Assembly (NCBI GenBank): GCA_965222505.1
Contig: OZ244956.1
Location: 2,604,001 to 2,668,000, forward strand
Length of the DNA stretch: 64,000 nt
Reading direction: 5' to 3'
DNA from: G965222505 sp965222505
GTDB taxonomy: Bacteria > Bacteroidota > Rhodothermia > Rhodothermales > DATKEJ01
The translations under genes were made by a program, and so were the position numbers. A model generated the notes under the pieces. The model was not told where the DNA came from and searched no databases. It saw only the letters and a program-made list of their open reading frames with translations. Shown in pieces: positions 1-8,351 of this stretch (its first letter is position 1; each line of letters starts with the position of its first letter).

Positions 1-545
1 CTGACGTAATGGAGGGCATGGGGAAGGCCATGTCTACCCTGGGCCTCTATATGGTGCTGGTGTTTTTTGCCGCCCAGTTTGTGGCCTACTTCAAATGGAC
101 AAACCTGGGCCTCATCTTCGCCATTAAAGGGGCTGCCGTGCTCCAGGCATCCGGCCTGGGACCCATTCCGTTGATGATCTCCTTTGTCTTTCTTTCGGCA
201 GTCATTAACCTGGCGATGGGGAGTGCCTCAGCCAAATGGGCCATCATGGCCCCGGTCTTCATTCCGATGTTCATGTTCCTGGGCTACTCCCCGGAACTGG
301 TGCAAACAGCCTACCGTGTCGGCGACAGCGTAACAAACATCATCTCCCCGATGATGTCCTATTTTGCCCTGATTATCGCCTTCATGCAACAGTACGACAA
401 GAAGGCCGGCATCGGCACAGTAGTGGCTACGATGCTGCCCTATACCGTGGTCTTCCTGTTGATCTGGATGGTCTTGCTGATCATCTGGCTGCTCATTGGT
501 GCACCACTCGGACCAGGTGCACCGCTGTACCTACCCACACCGTGA
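1..545 (+). CDS. AbgT-family transporter, C-terminal part (5' end outside window)
   Basis: The reading frame is open from the first base, so the gene is cut by the window edge and only about the last 180 residues are present. The visible part is strongly hydrophobic with several membrane segments. The stretch around residues 95-120 (GYSPELVQTAYRVGDSVTN, then ISPMMSYFAL) matches the conserved C-terminal region of the AbgT family, inner-membrane carriers of p-aminobenzoyl-glutamate or, in some members, antifolate drugs. The substrate cannot be told from this fragment. The stop codon overlaps the GTG start of the AraC-type regulator that follows, suggesting co-transcription. Confidence 0.85.
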   Translation, partial: DVMEGMGKAMSTLGLYMVLVFFAAQFVAYFKWTNLGLIFAIKGAAVLQASGLGPIPLMISFVFLSAVINLAMGSASAKWAIMAPVFIPMFMFLGYSPELVQTAYRVGDSVTNIISPMMSYFALIIAFMQQYDKKAGIGTVVATMLPYTVVFLLIWMVLLIIWLLIGAPLGPGAPLYLPTP

Positions 546-1330
546 TCCACTATGCCGAACAGGCACCGGATGAAGCCCTGGTGGCTTACGTCTGGAGCTA
601 CTGGACCTTCTCGGTCGATGCGGCTTTCGATGGCCCTTACCAGCATCGGATTGTACCCGACGGCTGTGTGAGTCTGGCCTACGCCCTGGAACACCCCTCC
701 GAACCCGGCCAGTTACGCATCGTCGGCCCTCGGCTAAAGGCGTTCACCATCCCCGTACCGGCCGGAGCCGCCTACTGGGGCATCCGCTTCCGGCCTGGTG
801 CCGCATCTCCCTTGCTCCATGTGCCGATGGAAGACCTCCGGGACCAAGTGGCCGATGCCGGGCAGTTTCTTCCTGAGCTGGCCCAAACCCTCCTCAACCG
901 CCTGGTCCCGTGCACAAGCCGCGAGGCTATGTTTGAGGCTTTTGATGCTGTGCTCCATCCCCTGATTGCCCAAGCCTCACCAATCGATCCGCACATCCGC
1001 ACTGCCGTCGATCACATTACGCAAACCCAGGGCAAAGGGTTGATTCGGGAGGTGGCCGAAGCCGTACACCTGAGCCCCCGCCAGTTCCAGCGTCGCTTTC
1101 GCAAAGCCGTCGGCCTGACGGCCAAGCAATTCGCCCGCATCCGCCGGTTTCGGCTTTCGGCAGGCAACATCCTCAAAACTGATCCAGAGGCGTGGGGTAC
1201 GATCGCTGCCTCACACGGCTACGCCGACCAAGCCCACCTCAATCGAGATTTCCAGCAACTGACCGGCCTCTCCCCAAAATCCCTGGCCGAACGCATCCGA
1301 ACCATCGACCACAAAGACGTTGATCCTTGA
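542..1330 (+). CDS. AraC-family transcriptional regulator
   Basis: A protein of about 262 residues. The N-terminal half resembles the DUF6597-type sensor domain (YVWSYWTFSV, IVPDGCVSLAY, FRPGAASPLL). The C-terminal 100 residues form a double helix-turn-helix AraC DNA-binding domain (VAEAVHLSPRQFQRRFRKAV and later SHGYADQAHLNRDFQQLTGL). The frame stays open far upstream inside the transporter gene. I chose GTG at 542 because it overlaps the transporter stop (GTGA) and the protein then begins right at the sensor domain. The overlap suggests translational coupling and that this regulator controls or responds to the transporter substrate, which is inference. Confidence 0.85.
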   Translation: MIHYAEQAPDEALVAYVWSYWTFSVDAAFDGPYQHRIVPDGCVSLAYALEHPSEPGQLRIVGPRLKAFTIPVPAGAAYWGIRFRPGAASPLLHVPMEDLRDQVADAGQFLPELAQTLLNRLVPCTSREAMFEAFDAVLHPLIAQASPIDPHIRTAVDHITQTQGKGLIREVAEAVHLSPRQFQRRFRKAVGLTAKQFARIRRFRLSAGNILKTDPEAWGTIAASHGYADQAHLNRDFQQLTGLSPKSLAERIRTIDHKDVDP

Positions 1331-1399
1331 AAGTATCGCGTAATGCGTTCCCAGGATGTCGTTTTTTTTCTATCGAAAGCCGGTATGCCCGTTGTACAC

Positions 1400-1565
1400 T
1401 AGTGTTGCGTCAATTTCCAGATGACGGGTAGGTTCGGAGGTTGTTTTTGTTGCCGACAAGGCGCATGAGCGCAGACATAGCCAGAGCTATGGCGAGATCA
1501 TGCAACGCCGGCGGCAGCGAAAACGGCCCCGAAGGACCCGTCAAGATGGGGTTGACGCAACACTA
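1400..1565. repeat. 166-bp imperfect palindromic element with 14-bp perfect terminal inverted repeats
   Basis: TAGTGTTGCGTCAA at 1400-1413 is repeated as its exact reverse complement at 1552-1565. Between them the two halves remain complementary with scattered mismatches (ACGGGT against ACCCGT, ACATAGC against GCTATGG near the centre), so the whole element can fold into one long hairpin. It fills the gap between the AraC regulator and the next gene. It has no coding capacity of its own. It looks like a MITE or a large palindromic intergenic repeat. No target-site duplication is obvious, and no second copy was seen in the window. Confidence 0.7.
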
Positions 1566-1610
1566 AGGCTGCATAAAGAATCCTTTCCACTTTTAACTGT
1601 GGTGCCTTAC

Positions 1611-2156
1611 ATGAAAACGATACTGACGGCCTGTCTCACGTTTGCCTGTATGCTGCCCGTGGCTGCTCAACCCCATTCCCCCGACCACACCGCCGTAAAA
1701 GAAGCCCTGCAACCCTTAGCCTTTCTCGTCGGCACGTGGGAAGGGGAGGGGTGGATGATGATGGGCCGGGGCCAACGGAGTACCTCTCAGGTCATCGAAA
1801 CGGCCCAGTGGAAACTCGACGGCACCGTCCTGCTGGTCGAAGGCCTGGGCACCCGTACTGATGAAAACGGGGACACCCATACCGTCCACAACGCCATGGG
1901 CGTCATCAGCTACGACGCGGCCACCCAAAACTACCTGTTCCGTGCCTACCGCACCGGCGGTCAATACGTCGATGCCGATGTCACGATGACAGACAGCACC
2001 CTGGTCTGGCAATTTGAAGCCCCGCACGCCGGCATCATCCGCTATGCCCTGGACCTGATTGATCCGAACCGCTGGCAAGAAAACGGCGAAATGTCTCGCG
2101 ACGGTGGCACCACTTGGTTCCCCTTCTTCGGCATGACACTGCACCGCAAGGAATAA
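1611..2156 (+). CDS. Small secreted protein, DUF1579-like
   Basis: A 181-residue protein starting at ATG 1611. An upstream extension of the frame runs into the palindromic element and is not credible. Residues 1-19 form a signal peptide (MKTILTACLTFACMLPVAAQ). The body begins with FLVGTWEGEGW, typical of small beta-barrel proteins of the DUF1579 / heme-binding-like superfamily, followed by alternating strands and a conserved C-terminal WFPFFGMTLHRK. It is probably periplasmic. No catalytic motif is visible and the substrate is unknown. It stands alone and converges with the DUF1684 gene 8 bases downstream. Confidence 0.7.
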   Translation: MKTILTACLTFACMLPVAAQPHSPDHTAVKEALQPLAFLVGTWEGEGWMMMGRGQRSTSQVIETAQWKLDGTVLLVEGLGTRTDENGDTHTVHNAMGVISYDAATQNYLFRAYRTGGQYVDADVTMTDSTLVWQFEAPHAGIIRYALDLIDPNRWQENGEMSRDGGTTWFPFFGMTLHRKE

Positions 2157-2164
2157 GCGAACAG

Positions 2165-3073
2165 CTAATGGAGGTCCCCGGCCCATTTCTGCTCTCCGGC
2201 ATAGATGGGAACCGCCACGTGGTTTTCTTCTGGGGGTAACGGACAGGTGGCGTATTCCGTGAAGGCACAGGGCGGGTTGTAGGACTTGTTGAAGTCGAGG
2301 TATGTCAGGCCGGAGGCATCCACAAAGGGTGCATGGAGAAAACGGCCCGCATTGTAGGTTTCGACCCCGTTGGTGGCATCGGCGAAGATGAGGAAGTAGT
2401 CATTGGTTTCATGGTCGATGACGGGACTGATGCGGTGGGTTTCACCGTCTCGCTCGAACACGAGGACGCCGGGGGAGTAGGTTTCCGTTACATACCCGAG
2501 GATGTTAGGTACACGGATGAATGTAGAATCAGCATGGGGTTCGAGGCGGGCTTGTACGCGCCACGTTCCGTCTACCGGATACCGGTCGATGCCCTCAAAC
2601 TGGGCCACGGCGGGATGCTCCAGGTTGCGGAGCCGAATGCCCAACCGTTCACCTCGCTGAATCACGTACCACACCAACGGCCCCAACCGTACCACGGGTG
2701 GCTCCGGGTACATCGCCACCGCCCCCTGTACCGATATGCTATCAATGTCAACGGCTACATTTGGCGCAAGGATCATCTGTACGGCTTCGCCTTCCCGCAC
2801 GAACCGCCCGACCGTCGCCGGAGCCGTGCCCTCGGGCAAAACGATGCGGTGAGACGGATCCGTGCCGAATGAAGTCTCGCCTTCGTCCAGCCAGAACAAC
2901 CCTGCTAGGTTTAGCCACCCCTGTTCACCGGTCAGATCGGCGAGGAGTTGACGGTGCCATGCGTCAATTTCAGCCACGTGCGCCGGATCCGGCGGGGGAG
3001 ACGCGGGTTCACAGCCGATGTTCATGCACACGATGATGAGTACAAACGCGATCCTTACGTATCGGTAACCCAT
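2165..3073 (-). CDS. DUF1684 lipoprotein
   Basis: A protein of 302 residues with a lipoprotein signal peptide (hydrophobic 8-18, lipobox IGC near residue 21). The rest matches the DUF1684 family: HRQLLADLTGEQGWLNLAGLFWLDEGE near the N-terminus, and near the C-terminus TYNAGRFLHAPFV, LDFNKSYNPPCAFTEYATCPLPP and enough of the conserved Asn-Pro-Pro-Cys segment to be sure. The function of the family is not known; it is often secreted in Bacteroidota. Its start codon overlaps the ATG of an alternative start of the divergent hydrolase (CATG at 3071-3074), so the two genes share a tiny promoter region or read through each other. Confidence 0.85.
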   Translation of the reverse strand: MGYRYVRIAFVLIIVCMNIGCEPASPPPDPAHVAEIDAWHRQLLADLTGEQGWLNLAGLFWLDEGETSFGTDPSHRIVLPEGTAPATVGRFVREGEAVQMILAPNVAVDIDSISVQGAVAMYPEPPVVRLGPLVWYVIQRGERLGIRLRNLEHPAVAQFEGIDRYPVDGTWRVQARLEPHADSTFIRVPNILGYVTETYSPGVLVFERDGETHRISPVIDHETNDYFLIFADATNGVETYNAGRFLHAPFVDASGLTYLDFNKSYNPPCAFTEYATCPLPPEENHVAVPIYAGEQKWAGDLH

Positions 3074-3101
3074 GATTCAAACGTTTTCTACGGAGCCGGA
3101 T

Positions 3102-3884
3102 ATGGAGACGGTTTCGGTTTTACTGCATACCGAGCACATCGGCTCCGGACCGGCGTTGATTATTCTGCACGGCTTCCTCGGCTCGGGGGAAAACTGGCGC
3201 ATGTTGAGCAAACGGTTCGGGCAACGCTTCAGCGTGTATACCCCAGACCTGCGCAACCACGGCCGGTCTCCCCACCATGAGGAAATGGCATATGGTGTGA
3301 TGGCGCAGGACGTGATTCGTTTCATGGATCATCATGATATCGACATTGCCCACCTCCTCGGCCATTCGATGGGAGGTAAAGTGGCGATGCAATGCGCCTT
3401 CGACTTCCCGGATCGTGTGCACCGGCTGGTGGTGGCAGACATCGCCCCACGGGCTTATCCCCCACGGCACATTGAAATGCTCGAAGCCCTGGCCGACCTG
3501 GACCTGAGCACCATCAAGACCCGCAAAGCCGCTGGTGCAGCCCTGAAAGCGGACATCCCGGATGCGACCTACCGGCAGTTCCTGCTCAAAAACCTGGTGC
3601 CCAATACCGACCAGTACACCTGGCGCATCAACCTGCCGGTCCTCCTTCGCCGTTACGCCACCATCAATGTAGCCCTGGACCCGGAAGCCTACTTTGAAGG
3701 CCCCACCCTGTTCGTCAAAGGCGGCAATTCGCCCTACATCACCGATGCCGATTGGCCCAACATCCAATGGCAGTTCCCCGATGTCTGGCTGGAAACCATT
3801 CCCGATGCCGGACATTGGGTTCACGCCGATGCGCCCAAGCCCTTTCACGACCTTGTGCGCGGCTTCCTTACCGCACCCGCATGA
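3102..3884 (+). CDS. Alpha/beta hydrolase (YbfF-like esterase)
   Basis: A 260-residue alpha/beta fold enzyme. HGFLGSGENW (residues 23-32) gives the oxyanion region, GHSMGG (87-92) is the nucleophile elbow with Ser89, and GHWVHADAP near 237 supplies the catalytic His238. The order and length fit the YbfF/esterase group acting on short acyl esters. I chose ATG 3102 because GGAG lies 6 bases upstream and the protein then has family length. An in-frame ATG at 3072 would add 10 residues and overlap the start of the divergent gene. The true substrate is unknown. Confidence 0.85.
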   Translation: METVSVLLHTEHIGSGPALIILHGFLGSGENWRMLSKRFGQRFSVYTPDLRNHGRSPHHEEMAYGVMAQDVIRFMDHHDIDIAHLLGHSMGGKVAMQCAFDFPDRVHRLVVADIAPRAYPPRHIEMLEALADLDLSTIKTRKAAGAALKADIPDATYRQFLLKNLVPNTDQYTWRINLPVLLRRYATINVALDPEAYFEGPTLFVKGGNSPYITDADWPNIQWQFPDVWLETIPDAGHWVHADAPKPFHDLVRGFLTAPA

Positions 3885-3992
3885 TTGTGCGGCAAGGAAA
3901 CCCAGATTGCCCTTGAAAAAGGCTTGACACTCACACGGGACCGAACGATTTTGTAGATCCATCAGGCAACACATTATTATTGCGAGCTATTT

Positions 3993-5078
3993 ATGCGCAC
4001 CCTATCCTTGTTTTTGGCCGGTCTGTTCCTGGCCGGTTGTGCCGGATCCGGAACCCTGCCCCCCAATCCGGAACAGGGCGAGATTCAATATCTGACCCGT
4101 GAAAACGAACAACTCCAGCGGAGAATTCTCGAACTCGAAGAAGAGCACGCCGCTTATCGTGAAAGCCTCGCCGAGGCCGAGAAGGAAGCCTCCAAAATCC
4201 AAACGCCGGACGAGGTCCAACAGCGGATCAGCGACCTATCGGCGGAAAACGAACAACTCCAGCAACGCATTGCCGTGCTGGAAGACGAGCAAGCGGCCTA
4301 CCGCGAAAGCCTCGCCGAGGCCGAGAACACGCAACAAACCGACACCGCCCAGTTACAGCAACGCATCCAGGACCTCGAAGCCGAACGCGACGGCTACCGG
4401 GATCGGCTTGCTACGGCCGAAAACATGGCTGCCCAACAAACGAACACCGCCGAATTGCAACAACGCATTCAGGACCTCGAAGCCGAACGTGAGGATTACA
4501 TGCAGCGTCTCGCCGCGGCCGAGGCCGCCCAAACTGCCGGTGATCCAGAAATTGAACAACGGGTAAGCAACCTCCAGGCCGAACGCGACGGCTACCGGCA
4601 AAGCCTAGATGAGGCTGAGCAACAGATTGCCGCGCTGGAAGAACAACTTCAAACCGCACGGGCAACGTCTCCAACTGCCGAGCCGTCTGCCTCAACAGCT
4701 GCCACCGCCGAGGTCATCTTTTCCATGCCCACCGATCCGCATTTCATTTCCAACGGTGCGCGCCTGAACCGGGCGGGTATTGCCTACATGCGGCAGGTAG
4801 CTGCACGCCTGAAGTCAGACTATCCGGGACGGCGCTTTCGGGTGATTGGCTACACAGATAATACCCCCCTTAGCGAGCGGACCAAACGGACCTTTCCGAG
4901 CAACTGGGAGCTTTCAGCAGGGCGCGCCGGGATGCTGGTACGCCACCTGCAATGGACCCACAAGATGGACCCAAGCCGGTTTGAAGTAGTGGGCCTGGGC
5001 CATTATCATCCGCTGGAAAGCAACGATACCGCCGAGGGCCGCAAGGCCAACCGGACCATTCGGATCGTTGCCCTGTAA
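3993..5078 (+). CDS. OmpA-like lipoprotein with long repeated coiled coil
   Basis: A 361-residue outer-membrane lipoprotein. A signal peptide ends at the lipobox LAGC (Cys16). Residues 30-225 are a coiled coil built from five or six similar modules of about 30-35 residues (variants of LQQRIQDLEAERDGYRDRLA); the DNA copies are nearly identical in places. Residues 235-361 form an OmpA/MotB-type peptidoglycan-binding domain with the diagnostic YTDN, LSAGRAGML and KANRTIRI segments, so the Asp and Arg that bind diaminopimelate are present. It probably tethers the outer membrane to the wall, with the coiled coil setting the distance. It stands as a single gene, convergent with the NUDIX gene. Confidence 0.85.
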   Translation: MRTLSLFLAGLFLAGCAGSGTLPPNPEQGEIQYLTRENEQLQRRILELEEEHAAYRESLAEAEKEASKIQTPDEVQQRISDLSAENEQLQQRIAVLEDEQAAYRESLAEAENTQQTDTAQLQQRIQDLEAERDGYRDRLATAENMAAQQTNTAELQQRIQDLEAEREDYMQRLAAAEAAQTAGDPEIEQRVSNLQAERDGYRQSLDEAEQQIAALEEQLQTARATSPTAEPSASTAATAEVIFSMPTDPHFISNGARLNRAGIAYMRQVAARLKSDYPGRRFRVIGYTDNTPLSERTKRTFPSNWELSAGRAGMLVRHLQWTHKMDPSRFEVVGLGHYHPLESNDTAEGRKANRTIRIVAL

Positions 5079-5091
5079 CGAGGCTTATGCC

Positions 5092-5757
5092 CTAAGGCAG
5101 CCATCCTTCGGCCGCAATGGCCTCCATGTGGATCCGCAGGTTCTCGAAAGCCACCTTTTTCTTGGCCTTTTCCCACGGTACCCATTCCACTTTCTCGATT
5201 TGCTCTTTGGCCTGCGGGGTAAAGGAGGCCTCGGGCGTGGACATCAGATACCAGTGCGTCGTCTTGACCCGATAGGCCTCTGCCTCCGGATATCCGTGCC
5301 GGGTTCTACCGAGCGGTCGAATGAGCTTGAGTTTTTTGATCCCTACCTCTTCCTTTACCTCACGGAGGGCACAGGCTTCGGGGGTCTCGCCGGGGTCCTG
5401 TTTGCCTTTGGGCAAGTCCCACACGCCGCGCCGGAATATCATCAGCACTTCCGGCCCAGACTTGGTTTTACGCATGACGTACCCGCCCCCGGCAATGACC
5501 GGGCGGACGGGCAGATAGGGATCCAGGTTCAAAAACGCCGACGGAGGAATGGAGGGCACCGTTACCCTCTGAACCAGCGGCGGAACATAGACATCCTTCA
5601 GGGCACTTTTTTCAACCACCAGCACGGTGCCGGATGTACAGGCGGCCTCGGCAGCTTCCCAGGCCGTCCAGAGTTTCTTTGGTTTTTTTCGCCCACGTTT
5701 ACGCAATTTTTCCAGCGTATTTTTCTTCAGCTTCTTGACGCAATAGTACAGGAGCAT
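5092..5757 (-). CDS. NUDIX hydrolase with N-terminal extension
   Basis: 221 residues from ATG 5757. The NUDIX box GKQDPGETPEACALREVKEE plus VGI is complete, with Gly, the REVKEE metal-binding glutamates and the terminal hydrophobic-Gly, so an active pyrophosphohydrolase is expected. The first 75 residues are unusual: a lysine-rich, very basic segment (KKLKKNTLEKLRKRGRKKPKK) broken here as KKLKKNTLEK and LRKRGRKKPKK, then a linker. That could bind nucleic acid or be an ordinary disordered lead. The open frame continues antisense through nadE up to 7251, but that part is a shadow. The substrate (ADP-ribose, diadenosine polyphosphate or other) cannot be assigned. Confidence 0.85.
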   Translation of the reverse strand: MLLYYCVKKLKKNTLEKLRKRGRKKPKKLWTAWEAAEAACTSGTVLVVEKSALKDVYVPPLVQRVTVPSIPPSAFLNLDPYLPVRPVIAGGGYVMRKTKSGPEVLMIFRRGVWDLPKGKQDPGETPEACALREVKEEVGIKKLKLIRPLGRTRHGYPEAEAYRVKTTHWYLMSTPEASFTPQAKEQIEKVEWVPWEKAKKKVAFENLRIHMEAIAAEGWLP

Positions 5758-5907
5758 GGTGCGTTGAACGTATACTTTAGGGGTGGGCGAACAGCTCGCA
5801 AAGTATACCACTTGGGCCGCTAACGGACAAGCCTTTCCCGAAACCTTTACCTGGCTTCGGGTTTCAATCCAGCACCCTTTATTTTGCCCATAAGACCCGC
5901 CGTTACC

Positions 5908-7590
5908 ATGCGTATTGCCCTGGCTCAGATCAACCCTGTTGTGGGGGATCTCAAAGGCAACTGCCAAAAGATTGTCGATTATACCCACCGTGCCAAATCG
6001 CACAACGCAGACCTGGTCATCTTCCCCGAATTGTGTGTGGTGGGCTACCCGCCGATGGATCTGCTGGACCACCCTTCTTTCATTGAAGCCACCGATCAGG
6101 CCCTGCGCTGGATCGCCTCGGAAGTACCGCAAGACCTGGGCCTCATCATCGGCGCGCCCGTACCCAACCCGGAGTCCATCGGCAAGCGCTTGCACAACGC
6201 GGCCCTCTGGTATGAAAACGGCCAACGCATCGCCACGGTGTACAAGCGCCTGCTCCCGACCTACGATGTATTCGACGAGTACCGGCACTTTGAACCAGGG
6301 CCACCGCAATCGGTCGTGACGTGGCGGGGGCTGCGCTTCGGGCTCCACATCTGCGAAGACATGTGGAATAATGAGGCTGAGGCCCCTTTCTACCTCTACG
6401 ATGCCAACCCCATCGACGCAATCGCCGCGCAAGGCATCGACCTGTTCCTGAACATCAGCGCCTCGCCGTTTGCAGAGGGACGACCCGCCTACCGCAACCG
6501 CCTCATTGCCGAAAATTGCCAGGAACACCACGTTCCGTTCGTGATGGTCAACCAGGTTGGGGCCAACACCGAATTGATCTTCGATGGCGGCAGCGTGGTC
6601 TATAATGCTGATGCGGAAAGGTGTTGCACCACGCCTGCTTTCGAGGAAGCATTGGTGTATTGGGATTTTGATGCCCATGCACCCGCCGTTTCCGTCGCTG
6701 AATCCCACCCCATTGCAGAGGTCCATCAAGCGCTCATCTGCGGCATCCGCGATTATTACGAAAAAACCGGGTTCTTCAACGGGGTCCTGATGGGGCTCTC
6801 CGGTGGCATCGACTCGGCGGTGACCTGTGCCCTGGCCGTCGAGGCCCTGGGCCCGGAGGTGGTCCACGGCGTAACCATGCCCTCCAAATACTCGTCCTCC
6901 GGCTCCGTGGACGATGCCAAGGCCCTTGCCGATAATCTGGGGATTGCCTTCTACAACATCCCCATCGTCCCGGCGGTCTCTGCCTTTGACACCATGCTGG
7001 AGCCGCTCTTTGCCGAAACCACCCCCGGCGTGGCCGAGGAAAACATTCAGGCCCGCACACGAGGGGTTACCCTGATGGCCCTCTCGAACAAGTTTAACTA
7101 CCTGCTCCTGACCACGGGCAACAAGAGTGAAATGGCCGTCGGCTATGCCACGCTCTATGGCGACATGAACGGCGGCCTCGCCGTCTTGTCGGACGTGTTC
7201 AAAATGGAGGTCTATGCCCTCGCCGAGTACATCAATGCCAAGGCCGGGCACGACCTCATCCCGCGTAACACCATCACCAAACCGCCCTCAGCTGAGTTAC
7301 GACCGGACCAGCAGGACGCAGACTCCCTGCCGCCCTATCCGGTTCTGGATCATATCCTCCGGTTGTACATCGTCGATTTCTACGATGCCGAGGCCATCAT
7401 CGAAGCCACCGATTACCCTCCGGCACTGGTCAAGGACATCCTGGGCAAAGTGGACCGCAATGAATACAAACGACGTCAGGCTGCACCGGGCTTACGCGTG
7501 AGCACCAAGGCCTTCGGCATGGGGCGACGGCTCCCCATTGTGATGCGTCCACGCCGCGTACCGGAACCCTCTCCTGTATCTCTCTCCTAA
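5908..7590 (+). CDS. nadE: Glutamine-dependent NAD+ synthetase
   Basis: 560 residues from ATG 5908, which gives the standard beginning MRIALAQINPVVGD. Residues 1-260 are a nitrilase-type glutaminase with the triad Glu41 (FPELC), Lys113 (VYKRLLP) and Cys149 (HICEDMW). It feeds ammonia to the C-terminal synthetase, whose PP-loop SGGIDS is at 298-303. The conserved TGNKSE and the C-terminal NEYKRRQA are present. The enzyme makes NAD+ from nicotinic acid adenine dinucleotide, ATP and glutamine in the cytoplasm. RuvA begins 11 bases after the stop, so the two are probably co-transcribed. Confidence 0.97.
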   Translation: MRIALAQINPVVGDLKGNCQKIVDYTHRAKSHNADLVIFPELCVVGYPPMDLLDHPSFIEATDQALRWIASEVPQDLGLIIGAPVPNPESIGKRLHNAALWYENGQRIATVYKRLLPTYDVFDEYRHFEPGPPQSVVTWRGLRFGLHICEDMWNNEAEAPFYLYDANPIDAIAAQGIDLFLNISASPFAEGRPAYRNRLIAENCQEHHVPFVMVNQVGANTELIFDGGSVVYNADAERCCTTPAFEEALVYWDFDAHAPAVSVAESHPIAEVHQALICGIRDYYEKTGFFNGVLMGLSGGIDSAVTCALAVEALGPEVVHGVTMPSKYSSSGSVDDAKALADNLGIAFYNIPIVPAVSAFDTMLEPLFAETTPGVAEENIQARTRGVTLMALSNKFNYLLLTTGNKSEMAVGYATLYGDMNGGLAVLSDVFKMEVYALAEYINAKAGHDLIPRNTITKPPSAELRPDQQDADSLPPYPVLDHILRLYIVDFYDAEAIIEATDYPPALVKDILGKVDRNEYKRRQAAPGLRVSTKAFGMGRRLPIVMRPRRVPEPSPVSLS

Positions 7591-7601
7591 TCCTTCCCCC
7601 T

Positions 7602-8207
7602 ATGATTGCCTACGTATCAGGAACCCTGGCCGACAAAAAACCCACCCGCGTGATCGTCGATGTTCAGGGCCTGGGGTATATGTTGCACATTCCAGCTTCT
7701 TCGTATGCTACGTTGCCGCCTGTAGGCAAGCCGGTGAAGCTCCGGACCTACCACCATGTTCGGGAAGATGCCTTGTTGCTGTTCGGGTTTGCCACCGAGG
7801 CTGAACGCCAACTTTTCGAGACGATGATCGGGGTGTCCGGCGTAGGGCCGAAACTGGCACTGGCCGCCCTTTCAGCTATGAACCCGGGCGAATTGTACAA
7901 TGCCATCGTTGGGGGCGAAGCCGGTATGCTGACCCGTATCCCCGGTGTGGGCCGCAAGACAGCGGAACGGCTGGTGGTCGAGTTGCGGGATCGGTTGGTC
8001 CGGCTTGACTTGTCGGCGCATGGTACCTCAGCAGGAGGGGGTTCATCGCCGGAACAGGCGCAGATTCGAGGTGATGCCCTGGCCGCGCTGGAAACCCTCG
8101 GCCTGTCTCGTGCGATGGCCGAGAAAAACCTTCGGAAAGCCATGCGTAACAACCCCGGCACCCATACGAGCGAGCAATTGGTCCGCTTGGCCCTGCGCGA
8201 AGCGTGA
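7602..8207 (+). CDS. ruvA: Holliday junction branch migration protein RuvA
   Basis: 201 residues, normal for RuvA. Domain I (OB fold, MIAYVSGTLADKKPTRVIVDVQGLGY), domain II with two helix-hairpin-helix motifs (GVSGVGPKLALAALS, RIPGVGRKTAERLVVEL) that grip the junction, a flexible linker rich in Gly/Ser near 145-155, and the small domain III (DALAALETLGLSRAMAEKNL) that contacts the RuvB motor. All parts are intact. It lies 11 bases downstream of nadE; ruvB and ruvC are not in the window. Confidence 0.96.
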   Translation: MIAYVSGTLADKKPTRVIVDVQGLGYMLHIPASSYATLPPVGKPVKLRTYHHVREDALLLFGFATEAERQLFETMIGVSGVGPKLALAALSAMNPGELYNAIVGGEAGMLTRIPGVGRKTAERLVVELRDRLVRLDLSAHGTSAGGGSSPEQAQIRGDALAALETLGLSRAMAEKNLRKAMRNNPGTHTSEQLVRLALREA

Positions 8208-8222
8208 AAATCCCAATCCCGC

Positions 8223-8298
8223 CGAAACCCGGTTTCATCCAACTGGTACAAGAGCCAGCGACGTCCCACCTCTATAACTGGTCCCCCGAAACCGGTTT
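8223..8298. promoter_or_regulatory. Two GAAACC/GGTTTC palindromes ahead of the response regulator
   Basis: The 144-base gap before the two-component genes holds two similar palindromes: CGAAACCCGGTTTC at 8223-8236 and CGAAACCGGTTT at 8287-8298, 64 bases apart. The second lies about 55 bases upstream of the regulator start. A repeated dyad here could be an operator, perhaps for autoregulation, or the first could be part of a weak terminator for ruvA. There is no T-run after either. Confidence 0.35.
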
Positions 8299-8351
8299 GA
8301 CGCCCGTCCGCCCAGGATGCTCGTCAACTTGTATGTAACCCGAGGCCCCAT

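Noticed and set aside
236..541. N-terminal extension of the AraC regulator frame
   Set aside because: It overlaps the AbgT transporter in another frame and encodes no recognised domain. GTG 542 is a better start.
1500..1610. N-terminal extension of the small secreted protein
   Set aside because: It would be encoded by the palindromic element and would block the signal peptide.
5758..7251. Upstream two thirds of a 719-residue minus-strand frame
   Set aside because: It runs antisense through nadE, has no family features, and its codon pattern mirrors the real gene. Only the last 221 residues (NUDIX) are real.
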